The position numbers and the translations under genes were made by a program. 64,000 nt of DNA from an uncultured bacterium. GTDB taxonomy: Bacteria > Bacteroidota > Ignavibacteria > Kapaibacteriales > UBA4661. Shown here piece by piece: positions 27,001 through 37,091 of this stretch. The DNA is taken from NCBI GenBank assembly GCA_937899715.1, contig CALCNX010000121.1:5296-69295 (forward strand). The letters run 5' to 3'. The stretch's first letter is position 1, and every line of letters begins with the position of its first letter. The notes under the pieces were generated by a model, which did not search any database, was not told the DNA's origin, and saw nothing but the letters and a program-made list of their open reading frames with translations.

Positions 27001-30000
27001 CAGCGAATACGGGAACGTGTAGAGTGTACGAGAATCAACACTCGTTCCAAATGACGTTTGCAGCGTAATAGGTCCATGTGAGCGTATGCTTGCAGCCGTA
27101 CTCAGCACAAGCGTCATGCGCGTTGGGGAATTCACCACAAAGCTCGCCACCGGAAGACCGACAACGGATACATCACGCACCGAACCAAGGTTTGCGCCCA
27201 GCAGTACGACTTCTGTACCCGGAGGACCGCTTGTGGGACTAAAACTGGTGATAATAGGCTGACCGCCAGCCAGAGCGCTGTTGATGATTGTTCCGCCTGT
27301 ACCTGTAATTCCGCCAAACGACGTAAAGCCCAATACGCCCGAAGCCGGAAGCCGTACACTGTCGGCGGTAAGACGAAATGGGACTGTAACACCAATACGA
27401 GTGCTGTCCAGAATACGGAAGGTAGCTGCCGTGCCGCCGATGGTGATGTTGGTAATAAGGTTCATAGCCGTACCGCCCACAATAACCTCCTCACCCCCAT
27501 TCGCTTCCGAAGGGGTAATACTCAGAATAGAAGGAATACCGAAAACGGTAAAGGCATTGGAAGACACAACACGATTGAACGCGCCCAGCACGTCCATCGT
27601 CACCAGCGCTGAGGAGAGCGTTCCCGTGGAACTTTTCAGAAGTCCCGTTGTCGGAACAATGAGCGTCAAGGCAGCCGACGAAGATATCAACCATGAGGCA
27701 TTCGTACTACTCGCAACGGTGATGAGTTTGATTTGTTGAATAAGTTCCAGATTTGCACCCGTTACGCGTACAAGACCACCTACGGTTGGAGTTTTATCTC
27801 GCACCTCGGAAATGACGACCAAACGAAGCGGGTCAACGCCATTCGGTATGCCTCCGGGTTGCGGGTTATAGGCAAATCGCGTCGCCGTTGTCGCCGTACC
27901 GCTACCATTCTGCACTGTGATAAAGACTTGAGAAGGCGCAGTATTTAATCGCGCCGGAACGACAATCGTAATGCGTGTTGGAGAATTAACCGTGTATTGC
28001 GCCGATGTCGTGCCGAAGCGCAGTGATTGTATGTTCACGAAATTCGTCCCGAAGAGCGTAATACTTTCACCCGTGGATGCCACTTGCGGGTTGATACTCG
28101 TAATAGTTGGCGGAGGAAGTAAGACAAGAGCATTGGTCGAAATAGCCGTGCCGCCGGGAGCACTAACCATAATCGTTGGATTGGTAGCATTCACGGGCAC
28201 GGTTGTCGTGATGATAGTGCCGCCCATCGTTACGGTAAAGAGATTGCTCGGAATATCCACACCGCCAATGTTCATGTAGGTTGCACCGGTAAAATTATCC
28301 CCGGTAATGGTCACAGGTACGCCTAAGCCTGCGGGACTAGGCGAAGCATTAAAAATACGGGGCGACGGTACAAACGTAAAATTGGAATCCGATGCTGCGC
28401 CTCCAATAAGAGAACCAATCTGCACGGGACCAGTTGCAACCGCACCGACGGTAATACTGATGGTCGTGGAGGACAAGACCTGAAAACTTGCAACAGGGAT
28501 CCCGCCGATAGCCACCGCATTGACACCGATCAAATTTGTGCCCGTAACAAGCATTGTTGTTTGTTCGCCACCCCTGCCGGGCGTGAAGCCCGTAATACGC
28601 GGCGAACCAAGCGTGGGACTGACGGCAGAATAGAAACGTTCATTGCTGTTTTCTACTGCATCGCCGACAAGTGATGTTCCTTGTGCGATTGGCGTAAGAA
28701 CGCCGCCCGCGCTTTGATACACGCCTGTCTTTGTGCTGCTTACCACAAGTTTATCATTAGCCGTGAAGGGAGTGGTACTGCGCATCACACCTGCTTGCGC
28801 ACCCGAAAAACCGCTTGAAAGAGACTGTACGCGCCAGTGTTCAGTGTTGCTGAGCGCACCGTTCACTCCCAATGCCACCGAACCGCCTGCACCTATAGTG
28901 AACGCTTCTGCAGCAACGAGCGGGCTAATGCTGCCGGTGGTAGCATTTAAGAGCGTGAGCGGCAGATAGGTTACGCCTTTGCCAATCGGATAAAAATGCG
29001 ATTTTGCATCCGTAGGTGTAAGACCTGTGGGAAGCGCCCGTGCAAAAGTTCCACTCACAAACGACGAGAATGAACCTCCCACCAGCGCCGTGTCAGCACT
29101 ATTTGTCAATGAGAGCACCCGTGATGCAGGCGGCATAATATTTCCGCCCAAGAGTGATAATTGCGAACCAATCTCAAGTGAATCACCCAAAGGCAGTGTT
29201 ACGCCCGGACGCTGCATTATGAGCGAGCCAATCACATTATTTGTGAAGTTAATAATACCAGAAATAGAACCACTACCGGCAATTGTCAGGCTATGGGTAC
29301 GATTTGTGTTGAACTGTGATGGATTAAACGAAATTGCACCTTCGATGCGCAAGCGCGTTGAATCTTTGCCAAAGTCCAGCGTCGAGTTTTTGAGCGCTAG
29401 AGCGCCTTGAATAGTGATGTTGCGGATACTCGTGGTTGTGTCTAAGCGAACAGTGCCATTGCTTACCATCACACTTCCGGGCATAGTTGCAGGAAACTCG
29501 TTGCTTGTTGCCACGCGGTTCACGGGTGGTGTCTGATAGAGCAACTGCGCGGTTGAAGAAAGATAGTTCACCCCGGAAGGCGCATTGATTTTTGCTGAAT
29601 CCACCAATGCCAGCGTAGCATCGGCACCAACGCGGAAGATGCCGACGTTGAGCGTGCTTCCATTACGAACACTCAGCGTACCACCGCCGTTGACCAAGAT
29701 GGTAACACCCGGCGCAAAGGTTTGATTACTGGTAAATGCAGCATTTTTACCCGACGGGACGATAAATGTAGTACCGCCGGTGATAAAATCGGTTGCCGGA
29801 GCGCCAATGCCGAGTATATCCGAGTTCCAACTGGTTACATTTTCCGCCGGACCGGAATTGTAGTAGAATACGTTAGAAAGTACGCCAAGCGCAAAGAATC
29901 TATCGGCAGACAGCACGGGATTTGCGCTCAAGACATTCGGCGGCGAAACCGAACCGCCAATGCCAGTATATGAACCTGTTTGCGTTGCGGAGTGCCCTAC

Positions 30001-33000
30001 GACTGCCGCAGCCACAAGCGTTGGAGCAGGACGAGACAGTTGCACAAAGCCACTCGAAAACCCTCCGCCCTGCAAACTCGTTTGCCAATACTCGGTCGTG
30101 CTAACGTTGGAAAAGCCCACACCGGAAGCGCCACCCGAGCCTACGGCAAACGCCTCCGCCTGAAGAACAACATTATTGCCGGTTACATTTTGGAAGGTTA
30201 TCGGCAGAAACAGTCCAGATTTACCGACCGTAAACTCAAAGGAACCTGTGTTATTGAGTGTAGCCGGAAGCAAAGCGCGGCGTAGCTTGCCTTCGATATA
30301 CGTTGTGGATGAACCGACAGGCGTGAAGGTTCCAGCAACGTCAACGTAATCGGCAGCAGCACTGGTACGAATAATGCCATTGAGCAAACTCAGATTCACC
30401 GCTCTAAGATTGGAACCAGCACTTAATGTCAGCACTTGATTAGCGCGATTCATGGTAAATTGTCCGAACTGCACACCACCGCCGAGCGTTCCTGAAATCG
30501 CTCCAGCGCCGTTAATATCAAGCGTTCCAAAGCCTGCCGACGGCGTAACCGTGCCTGCGCCGAAATTGATGGCGCCGCCAAGCGAAAGAGTGCTTGTTCC
30601 GATATTCACCGCCCCACCTTGCGATGAAAAGCCGCCAGCGATAGTCGCAGCGCCCGTTCCTGTGAGATTGAGCGAACCGCCTGTGATGAGAAATGAGCCG
30701 GATGCCGGGACGTTCAACGCACCCGTACCAGTCAGGTTCAGAGGTCCGCCCGAATAATACGTTCCGCCCTGCAAATCAAGCACCTGTCCTGTTCCAATAA
30801 CCATTGTGCCGGCAGCATTTTTTTGGAACTCACCCACAATGATTTTTGAAGCATCCAGATTGAGACTAAAAGCGCCCATTGAACGGCTGACAACCAGACG
30901 TGCATTGAGAGGTGAAGGGAACTCAATAGGATTTGTGGTACGATTCAAAGCCCCACCCCCCGCATACTCAAGCGTGGCATTTGTGGTACCGTAGGTAACC
31001 GGATTGGCAGATACGGCTGCAATCGTACCATCATCGGTTAGAAGCAGTCGTGCGCCGCCTTGAATGGAAAGTGTGCCGTTGTTCGTGAGTGTTTGCCCAG
31101 CGTTCACGTTGAGTGTGGAGCCGCCCGATGTGCCATTAACGATGAATGAAGAATTAGGCGAGATGGTAAGCGGCGCAGAAATGTTTACAAGTGAAGGATT
31201 CGCACCCGGTGTAGCACCGACAAGATAGGTTGCACCGGCAACACCAAGCGCCGTAGGATTCGCCCCCACACCATTTAACTGCCAATTCCCCAGTACGTTA
31301 GCATTAACACCTGAAAGCATCTGGTGAAAGGTAGAAGGAACGATACTAAAGGTATTGCTGGCAGCGCCTGTAAGCACAGGTGCGCTTGTTGCGTTCAATA
31401 CTTGTCCGGGAAGAGTTACGGCAGCACCTGTTAGCACAAGTGTTGCAAATGTAGCAACTCCCGCGGTGGCAGTAGAAGTTCCGCCGGCAAGAAGATTTGG
31501 ATTGGCGAGGGTAATAGTTCCTGCATAATCTACATCTACATTGTTATTGGCATCTATAGCCTGTACTACAATGGGGGGCGCAACAGTTATTGCAGCATTG
31601 GTACTTGTCGGAGGCTGTGTTTGAAAAAGAAGTTGACTTGCTGTTACAACAACACGATTATCATTCCCTGCCGTAGAACTTGGTCCTACTAGCGCAAAAG
31701 CGACTTTTTGTGTGCTTGTAGCAGCACCCGCAAGTGTTACATTTGCTTGATTGATAGTAAATGAAAAGTTCTGATTGTCCATTGGTGGCGTAATCGGCGT
31801 TGTGCGAAAGCGAGCACGGACAATAACATCGAATGTTCCATTGTCGGGTGCAATGACATTTGCAGCGACAGCAGGACTGCTAAAAGTTATCAAGCCGGAG
31901 CCGGAAACAGTTTGCGTTTCAATAAGCCCTATTCCGTTATAGAGAGCAATTTCTTGCAAAACACCATTCGGATCATTGACATTAATACCGATAGAAGTAA
32001 CTTGCGTCGGCTTATTATCGACATCACCCTGAGTAGGGATTGTACCATAGTCACGCACTTGGAAGCCCCATACCACAGGATGAGCAGCACTCATGGCACC
32101 AGTATAAGCCGCATAGTTGATATTCGTAGGAAAAACAAAAGCAGGTGTTTGGATAATATCAGCTTCGTCGCAGGAAGAAGGCGGAATGGGGTCAACAACT
32201 TGAATAACTGCAATCGCATATGTTGGGTTGTTGCTAAAGGTTACCGGATGCGGATTGCAATAGTAGTGCAACGTCCATGATTGGGAAATGTAGTAAATAC
32301 CGGGCTTCGCTGGGGCATTGAATACATATGACATTGCCCCCGAAGAACCGTTATACACCCCCGAACCAACGCAGTATGTAAATCCCGTTGCGCTCGAACC
32401 ATTGCCAGAAATACCGCTACCACCGCCGATACCAACGTACATCTGAACAACGCAACCCGGACAATAAACTCCGCCGGGCCAATTCATTGACCAATTACCT
32501 GTTAAATTGATAGGAGTTCCAGGTGAAACATTTGTCAAGAAATTAGCGCCACCATTAAGCTGTACATTATTAAAATTCATATCTCGACCACCGATACCAA
32601 GCACTGGCAGCGCAGGAGGGGTTGAGGGAATAGTACACCCCCAATACGTGGGTATCGTCGTTACGGTAAACGGGGCGCTCGCTCCTGTTAATGCACCCAT
32701 CGTTGCCGTTAACGTCCCACCGACACCAGTATTACTTACCTGCAAAGCATTAAAGGAACCATTTCCTGAACCAAGAGAGACAATAGCACTTCCACCGCCG
32801 GAAATAGCAAACAGACCGCTCGTTAAGTTTATCGTCCCGGTTATTGTTCTATCAATGTTATTGAAAGCATCTACAGCAATTACGGAGATTGATGGAGTAA
32901 AATTTGTGTTGACGATTTGATTGCCGACAGCAAGCGGAAAGGCTAACTGTGTCGCAACAATATCAATTCGATTTTTCAGAAGATTTGCCGGTAATCCCGT

Positions 33001-36000
33001 CGTAACAGAATTGTCAATGCTGATTGCACCACCTGCATTAGCGGTTGCAAAAGTAGAACCCGCGATATTAGCTGATGCGGAGACCACTTGAAAACGCACA
33101 TTAGCCGTGTCTATTACCCCTGTTTGCTGAAAAGTACCGCGCAGAACTACATCAATAAATCCATCGTCAGGGGCGGTAACATTCGCACCGGAAAGTCCTG
33201 TGAATGTTACGGTTGTTGCGGTTGTTCCCGATACATTCTGCGTTACCCCAATCTGTACACCACCTGGGGTAAAGAGAGCAATTTGGTACAAAGGGTTAGA
33301 CGGCGAGTCTGTTGTGATGTTTAGCGTAAGTGAATTCAATTCCGTTGTCAAGCCGTCAGGATCTGCTGCGCCGCCGCCATCGCGCAAGCGCATACTCCAG
33401 AGTATATCCGATCCCGTTGTCGGTGAGGAAGGCTCACGGTTCGCGGCGTTGCTGTGAGCAATGGATGAGGAATAGGTATATCCGGGAGTTTCGATAATAT
33501 CACTATTAGCAGACGGTCCCGTACCGATGGCAAAAAATGTATAATTCGGATTAACCAGGCTCACGGGCGCAATCGTAGCAAGACTGACCCCGGGAGTTGC
33601 CGTAGCAATAACATTGGAATACGCGCCTCCGGCATTTGCCCCCACTGCTGTACCGAGCCTGGAAGTTGCCGTTACACTCGGATTATTCACTGTTATTTGT
33701 GCCGTACAAGCCGGATTTGCTGAAATATACCAATAGCCGGGTGATGCAGCAGAACCAATAAAGGGTAGATTATCTGTACTACCCGTTGGCGATGCCGCAG
33801 CCGCTCCCAGACTGATATTTGTCGGCGTAACCGATGGAAGTCCCGTACTGACAGGACGATATCCTGCCGTCGAACCGATGGGCCAAAAAGCAGCAGCAGA
33901 AAGATTCCGTGTGATGGTTGCATTATTACCATTTGCAGCAGGTGAAGTTTCAATATACGATGTTGCACCGCCACTAAAAAGCGATACCCCCGTGCCGAGA
34001 GACAAACTTCCACCCGCAGGAATTCTCCAATTTCCGGCGGTAAGAGTAAATCCCGCTCCTCCTACTGTCAAATTCACAGGTGAAGCCGGAGCATTCACGT
34101 GCCCCGTATTATTAACAATGATAGAACCACCAAAAGCCGCAGGCAATTCGCCGCCCGTAGCAGCCTTACTGATAGTTCCCGCATACTCAAGAGTTGATGC
34201 GGCTGCCGAATAAGTGGCTGCTCCACCGACCGTAACAACGCTGTTTTCCTGCATCCTCAAGCGCCCGTTGGCTGAAACAACCAGATTTCCCGTTATTGCG
34301 TGCGTGAGCGATGCGCCGACGGCAGAGGTTTGCAAAATGCCTTGCGTAATTGTTGCGTTCACACCGACTGTTTTTCCGGTGTTTAATATCACGGTATTCC
34401 CCGCAACAGCACGATTAACAACCAAGCTGCTGACACCGACAGAAGGAAATTCTTTCCCCGTCGTAAAGCTCGGATTTGTGCCTGTATAGCGCAGCACTCC
34501 AGTAATTGTCGGCGAGTTCGCGCTGGCTGCATTATAGACACCTGTTCCATCCAATGTAAGCGTTCCGTTGACGTTCATGGTGCCGTTATTGGTCAGGTTG
34601 CCTCCGCTTATGATAGCACACTCTGCCGCACCAGCATTAACGGTAAAGGTAGAAGCCGCATCAATGACATTAGTGGCGCTCGCCAGCGTAAGAACATTCG
34701 GGCTTGCCACGGTGAGCGTACTGCTCGTCATTAGCAATGCACCATTAAGCTGTGAACTTGCACCAATTGTTATAGCACACGCACCACCAAAAAGATTGAC
34801 ATTCCCCGCCATTACTGCCGGAAGTTCGGCTCCGGTGGTACGATTTGTATTGTCGTAGTACAGCAGACTTCCCGCAGCGTATGTCGGTGTCCCCGCCCAC
34901 GTCGCAGTCGGAGAGAGCAAGAATGCAAGAATACCTCCGCTTTGGATGGTCAGATTCGCTCCGCCACTCACGGTACTACCATTGACTACTCGCAATAAAG
35001 CGCCCGTATGCACCAAACTTCCAGCACCAAGCGTAACATTACCGGGGGAAATGATTTCACAAAAGCCGCTTTGAATATCAAGCCCGCCTTGAATGTTCGT
35101 AACGGTATTGATTTGAAGAAGATTACCGCCCGTTCTTATCACTTCCACTTTGCCCGGCATCGTAGGCGTAGGAAGTTCAGGTCCGGCAATTTTCGTTGGG
35201 ACAGTCGTAGCAGAAGCGATATACCGCAAAATGGACGTTGGGGTAGTGTACGTAATCGGATTGGCTCCGCCCACAGCACCATTACTGCCCGCATTTGCGT
35301 CCAGCACGATTGCGCCGCCTGCATTCACATTCACTGTACCGTCGTTATTGAAGTATTTTCCCGGCAGTACGGTTACTTTGCCGCCGTTATTGATATTCAG
35401 TGTTTGCCCCGTCGGAACAATGATTCCACCACAAGCAGTACCAATAAGATTACCGGTATTATTAATGTTCAGCGCACCTGCAATATAGCCTAAGTTGCAA
35501 ATATCTATCGTATTGGTCAGATTTACTCCGCCTGCGCGGTTGATGAAGAGATTGTTCATGTTCGGAACATAATGATTTCCGTCAAGATTATCATCCTGCA
35601 TATTAAGACCACTACCGCAACCTACAAGTGATATTCGCCCAGTACTTGTTTGCGAAACACCTATTCCGTCAATAATAGCCAATGAGCCACAATTCACAAA
35701 GAGATCGCCTGTATTGGCAAGCTGCAAACCGCCATTGCCTACGGACAATCCTCCGGTATAAGTAACATTCGTAGCACGGTCAACGATAAGACAATATATC
35801 CATGCCGAGGTATAATTAGCAGGGACAAGCGTGGCAGCTTGCATCCGCACTGTACCATTGGCATCAGCTTTGATAAGACCCGCGCCGTTAATGGTAGAAC
35901 TTGGACCGATAACAATCGTTGAGCCGGGAATATCAAGTTGGTTGCCACCGCCGTTCAGGTTCATCGTGCCGTTCATGGTCAGCGTCTGACCGGCAGCAAC

Positions 36001-36789
36001 GGTTACTAAGCCCGACGCGGCGACCGTCAACGTACCATTAATTGAGACCGAACTTGCAGCGGAAAGCGTTGAGGAAAAACCGGAGTCATCGAATACACCT
36101 TGCGTAACGGTCAATCCTGCAATATTCGTTCCGGCGCTGAGGGTAATAGTTTCGCTGGCTAATGATTTATTAACAATCACCGCGCCATTCATCGCGGCGG
36201 GAAGTTCCTGACCTGCTGTTCGATTACCAGAGCCACTATACTCTAGCGTTGAACCAGCAAAATACTGGACTGCCGCCCCGGTAATAGTTGGGTTGCCGTT
36301 AATTCGCATCCTACCACCTGACTGAATTCGATAACCGGAAGCACCTGTCGTTGCGGCAAGGTTCGTAAACTCTATTGTTCCCAAAACATCAACAAAGGAA
36401 ACGCCATTGACATTGCTCCCGCCTCCTGTCAAGACTAAGGTCGAACCGGCGGCAATTTCGACATTCCTCCCACTGATGTTGACGATAGCGGTAATACTTG
36501 CAGGAAGCCCAGAGAGCGTTATCGTTGTATAGACCCCCAAATCAGGAAAATTTGCCACATCACCGGGACCCGGGGCAATGCCTCCGAGCCAGTTGGCTCC
36601 GTTACTCCACGTGTATGCGCCTCCAGCAGCCATATTCCAGCTAATTGTAGCGGCTGACAACGGCGCAGAACGAAAAAGTAGTATCGGCAAGGAGAGAAGA
36701 AGTACCCACAACTTCCACGAGCTACGCTTTTTCACCGAAGAATGAGCCAGAAAAAGTGTATATGAGGGATGTGATATGTGAGGTTGCAT
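24001..36789 (-). CDS. Giant protein B: T9SS-exported beta-helix, TIG and LRR protein with Cys-rich domain (4262 aa)
   Basis: The signal peptide is residues 1-46 (a long basic start, then WVLLLSLPILLF and APLSA). A long beta-helix-like region (about 47-1085) has many G-x-L-x-V/NNG turns. Two copies of a ~230-residue unit starting DII(E/Q)TP follow, at about 1092-1325 and 1539-1767. They flank a Cys-rich domain (about 1380-1540: WGC, YCPGC, YCVG, YYCN). A second beta-helix block (about 1824-2724) includes an FYYNSG module. The shared C-terminal half then follows: six TIG domains (2727-3260), LRRs (3289-3585), Ig-like (HQWFK...YICRATN), FN3-like, ASH-like and cohesin-like domains, and a T9SS type A sorting domain (about 4175-4262; ARPNPASDVISLSYTL). 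The frame opens upstream to 36939, but ATG 36789 gives the signal peptide. The role is probably surface adhesion or matrix; this is inferred. Confidence 0.87.
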   Translation of the reverse strand: MQPHISHPSYTLFLAHSSVKKRSSWKLWVLLLSLPILLFRSAPLSAATISWNMAAGGAYTWSNGANWLGGIAPGPGDVANFPDLGVYTTITLSGLPASITAIVNISGRNVEIAAGSTLVLTGGGSNVNGVSFVDVLGTIEFTNLAATTGASGYRIQSGGRMRINGNPTITGAAVQYFAGSTLEYSGSGNRTAGQELPAAMNGAVIVNKSLASETITLSAGTNIAGLTVTQGVFDDSGFSSTLSAASSVSINGTLTVAASGLVTVAAGQTLTMNGTMNLNGGGNQLDIPGSTIVIGPSSTINGAGLIKADANGTVRMQAATLVPANYTSAWIYCLIVDRATNVTYTGGLSVGNGGLQLANTGDLFVNCGSLAIIDGIGVSQTSTGRISLVGCGSGLNMQDDNLDGNHYVPNMNNLFINRAGGVNLTNTIDICNLGYIAGALNINNTGNLIGTACGGIIVPTGQTLNINNGGKVTVLPGKYFNNDGTVNVNAGGAIVLDANAGSNGAVGGANPITYTTPTSILRYIASATTVPTKIAGPELPTPTMPGKVEVIRTGGNLLQINTVTNIQGGLDIQSGFCEIISPGNVTLGAGSLVHTGALLRVVNGSTVSGGANLTIQSGGILAFLLSPTATWAGTPTYAAGSLLYYDNTNRTTGAELPAVMAGNVNLFGGACAITIGASSQLNGALLMTSSTLTVASPNVLTLASATNVIDAASTFTVNAGAAECAIISGGNLTNNGTMNVNGTLTLDGTGVYNAASANSPTITGVLRYTGTNPSFTTGKEFPSVGVSSLVVNRAVAGNTVILNTGKTVGVNATITQGILQTSAVGASLTHAITGNLVVSANGRLRMQENSVVTVGGAATYSAAASTLEYAGTISKAATGGELPAAFGGSIIVNNTGHVNAPASPVNLTVGGAGFTLTAGNWRIPAGGSLSLGTGVSLFSGGATSYIETSPAANGNNATITRNLSAAAFWPIGSTAGYRPVSTGLPSVTPTNISLGAAAASPTGSTDNLPFIGSAASPGYWYISANPACTAQITVNNPSVTATSRLGTAVGANAGGAYSNVIATATPGVSLATIAPVSLVNPNYTFFAIGTGPSANSDIIETPGYTYSSSIAHSNAANREPSSPTTGSDILWSMRLRDGGGAADPDGLTTELNSLTLNITTDSPSNPLYQIALFTPGGVQIGVTQNVSGTTATTVTFTGLSGANVTAPDDGFIDVVLRGTFQQTGVIDTANVRFQVVSASANIAGSTFATANAGGAISIDNSVTTGLPANLLKNRIDIVATQLAFPLAVGNQIVNTNFTPSISVIAVDAFNNIDRTITGTINLTSGLFAISGGGSAIVSLGSGNGSFNALQVSNTGVGGTLTATMGALTGASAPFTVTTIPTYWGCTIPSTPPALPVLGIGGRDMNFNNVQLNGGANFLTNVSPGTPINLTGNWSMNWPGGVYCPGCVVQMYVGIGGGSGISGNGSSATGFTYCVGSGVYNGSSGAMSYVFNAPAKPGIYYISQSWTLHYYCNPHPVTFSNNPTYAIAVIQVVDPIPPSSCDEADIIQTPAFVFPTNINYAAYTGAMSAAHPVVWGFQVRDYGTIPTQGDVDNKPTQVTSIGINVNDPNGVLQEIALYNGIGLIETQTVSGSGLITFSSPAVAANVIAPDNGTFDVIVRARFRTTPITPPMDNQNFSFTINQANVTLAGAATSTQKVAFALVGPSSTAGNDNRVVVTASQLLFQTQPPTSTNAAITVAPPIVVQAIDANNNVDVDYAGTITLANPNLLAGGTSTATAGVATFATLVLTGAAVTLPGQVLNATSAPVLTGAASNTFSIVPSTFHQMLSGVNANVLGNWQLNGVGANPTALGVAGATYLVGATPGANPSLVNISAPLTISPNSSFIVNGTSGGSTLNVNAGQTLTNNGTLSIQGGARLLLTDDGTIAAVSANPVTYGTTNATLEYAGGGALNRTTNPIEFPSPLNARLVVSRSMGAFSLNLDASKIIVGEFQKNAAGTMVIGTGQVLDLQGGTYYSGGPLNLTGTGALNVPASGSFLITGGSLNLTGTGAATIAGGFSSQGGAVNIGTSTLSLGGAINFGAGTVTPSAGFGTLDINGAGAISGTLGGGVQFGQFTMNRANQVLTLSAGSNLRAVNLSLLNGIIRTSAAADYVDVAGTFTPVGSSTTYIEGKLRRALLPATLNNTGSFEFTVGKSGLFLPITFQNVTGNNVVLQAEAFAVGSGGASGVGFSNVSTTEYWQTSLQGGGFSSGFVQLSRPAPTLVAAAVVGHSATQTGSYTGIGGSVSPPNVLSANPVLSADRFFALGVLSNVFYYNSGPAENVTSWNSDILGIGAPATDFITGGTTFIVPSGKNAAFTSNQTFAPGVTILVNGGGTLSVRNGSTLNVGIFRVGADATLALVDSAKINAPSGVNYLSSTAQLLYQTPPVNRVATSNEFPATMPGSVMVSNGTVRLDTTTSIRNITIQGALALKNSTLDFGKDSTRLRIEGAISFNPSQFNTNRTHSLTIAGSGSISGIINFTNNVIGSLIMQRPGVTLPLGDSLEIGSQLSLLGGNIMPPASRVLSLTNSADTALVGGSFSSFVSGTFARALPTGLTPTDAKSHFYPIGKGVTYLPLTLLNATTGSISPLVAAEAFTIGAGGSVALGVNGALSNTEHWRVQSLSSGFSGAQAGVMRSTTPFTANDKLVVSSTKTGVYQSAGGVLTPIAQGTSLVGDAVENSNERFYSAVSPTLGSPRITGFTPGRGGEQTTMLVTGTNLIGVNAVAIGGIPVASFQVLSSTTISITVGAVATGPVQIGSLIGGAASDSNFTFVPSPRIFNASPSPAGLGVPVTITGDNFTGATYMNIGGVDIPSNLFTVTMGGTIITTTVPVNATNPTIMVSAPGGTAISTNALVLLPPPTITSINPQVASTGESITLFGTNFVNIQSLRFGTTSAQYTVNSPTRITIVVPARLNTAPSQVFITVQNGSGTATTATRFAYNPQPGGIPNGVDPLRLVVISEVRDKTPTVGGLVRVTGANLELIQQIKLITVASSTNASWLISSSAALTLIVPTTGLLKSSTGTLSSALVTMDVLGAFNRVVSSNAFTVFGIPSILSITPSEANGGEEVIVGGTAMNLITNITIGGTAATFRILDSTRIGVTVPFRLTADSVRLPASGVLGFTSFGGITGTGGTIINSALAGGQPIITSFSPTSGPPGTEVVLLGANLGSVRDVSVVGLPVASFVVNSPTRMTLVLSTAASIRSHGPITLQTSFGTSVDSRTLYTFPYSLEADQNAANAIVASLGGDPSSLTIQTSNNRIISLRLSGAGLRGPIPPVIATLTELRELDLSNNFLSGAVPVSLAALKKLERLNLSNNLLSGVLTPGVFCSYGNMRFLDVSRNNLTGEIPICITDLDKIETLNLDYNRFTSLLPWQLGKMTSLVELRVANNQLTGELPPELGTGGVRVTAKKTAVTTRVPTVQVIDVSNNKFSGGIPDEWGNIPQLTELRAVNCGLTGKLPATIRDWQRISIIRLANNQLSGVIPDFYAGSLREFVIDNNRFTGALPASFSQAPVLRTLSAANNRLTLIPNLATSGRLDTVRLDSNRLEFGSLEPIRAIFFQANGQDSIPTGDSIIASLGDVVQLASNIGGTSTSHQWFKNGAMVRGATGATLTLQGIVPQDVGAYICRATNSRVPGVTLFTQSQRIVVTSAAQTIAAPSLIFPSANATNIAPRPSFRWSRAAGADSYTILVARDRALRTDAQSITLAQPETGDSIVLAWASAAGRGVLLERGVQYYWSVRAAAGSEQFLPSWSDTLTFRVVPFGQDLAFSSVDVGKATIGDSARATGSIVNIGDDALLVQSAQVESGLENVFALNFTQKLLPKDASASFDVLFKPNRADTIRANVTVRYADAAGQGARSVSIDKALVGRGGALQVDPLDFDTVRVGKGSIQSVRIINRSDKEVIINSARILVQRGSMESAFELASSVANLKVAARDTAFIPIRCLTLTRGFKNSILEVVTENDKTQADITAIARLVRPDDPAVSFSLQPTPNEAAPGSAVRLDVVINDFSQQLATALLSAAQPEVRLTLRFDKQVLALDDASGIARMQRGSSTNAIVTVSARWDGRSRAVASLQCRAVAGERITTPLEIINAEWGSTSATAAPDWERRVFVEEPDIASASTFTTRVSTAGGRRLISGTTSAALPLLSLARPNPASDVISLSYTLFDDALVTLDVLNMKGEVVQVLLAETSRSAGEHSLSASVRTLPTGAYMLRLRANGASSATQRMDIGR
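26035..26925 (-). repeat. Plant-type leucine-rich repeats of protein B
   Basis: About 12 units of the LxxLDLSxNxLxGxIPxxL type, with a C-x21-C pair (within 26640-26715) and a non-LRR insertion (about 26425-26500) at the same places as in the paralogues. Confidence 0.85.
31490..32175 (-). repeat. Second copy of the internal DII(E/Q)TP unit in protein B
   Basis: It begins EADIIQTPAF and contains VVWGFQVRD, LQEIALYN, VIAPDNGTFDVIVRARF and IVVQAIDANNNVD. It aligns in order with the first copy at 32815-33515, showing an intragenic duplication that has diverged strongly. Confidence 0.75.
32815..33515 (-). repeat. First copy of the internal DII(E/Q)TP unit in protein B
   Basis: It begins SDIIETPGYTY and contains ILWSMRLRD, LYQIALFT, VTAPDDGFIDVVLRGTF and ISVIAVDAFNNID, collinear with the copy at 31490-32175. 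The Cys-rich domain lies between the two copies. Confidence 0.75.
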
Positions 36790-36942
36790 AACCCAAACTC
36801 CAAAAACAAAAAATAAGATAGGTTCTTCGTTTATACTGAAAACGCGCGGATACTTCCAACGAAATGTACAGACTAAGGAACAACGCGGAATATACGAAAT
36901 TTTCGGGGTGTGGACAAGTGCCGAAAAGTCATATTCCATGAG

Positions 36943-37007
36943 AAAATAAGCGCTTTAGAAGAATTGTTCAACGTATTTGGGGCGAAAGGTCATTTTTTGG
37001 GGTGAAA
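36943..37007 (-). promoter_or_regulatory. Promoter of giant gene B with paired TTTGGGG(C/T)GAAA boxes
   Basis: On the reverse strand, -35 TTGAAC (36966-36971) and -10 TATTTT (36943-36948) are separated by 17 bp. Directly upstream, 4 bp from the -35, is the box TTTGGGGCGAAA (36976-36987, plus-strand sense). A second copy, TTTGGGGTGAAA, lies at 36996-37007, 20 bp further. Gene C has the same box at the same distance from its -35. A second possible promoter nearer the gene is TTGTCC-N17-TATATT. The leader to ATG 36789 would be about 145 bases. Confidence 0.6.
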
Positions 37008-37010
37008 TGC

Positions 37011-37050
37011 AAAAAGTGCCGCTCGCTTTGGATAGCAAACGGCACTTTTT
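37011..37050 (-). terminator. Intrinsic terminator of giant gene C
   Basis: An 11-bp perfect stem AAAAAGTGCCG (37011-37021 with 37040-37050) has an 18-base loop that contains a GCTTTG/CAAA sub-stem, with A/T-runs built into both stem ends. It lies 42 bp downstream of the gene C stop and just upstream of the gene B control boxes; it could work in both directions. Confidence 0.82.
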
Positions 37051-37091
37051 ATGCCAATAAAAATATCTAACAACAGTGCAGAGTTCTATGC

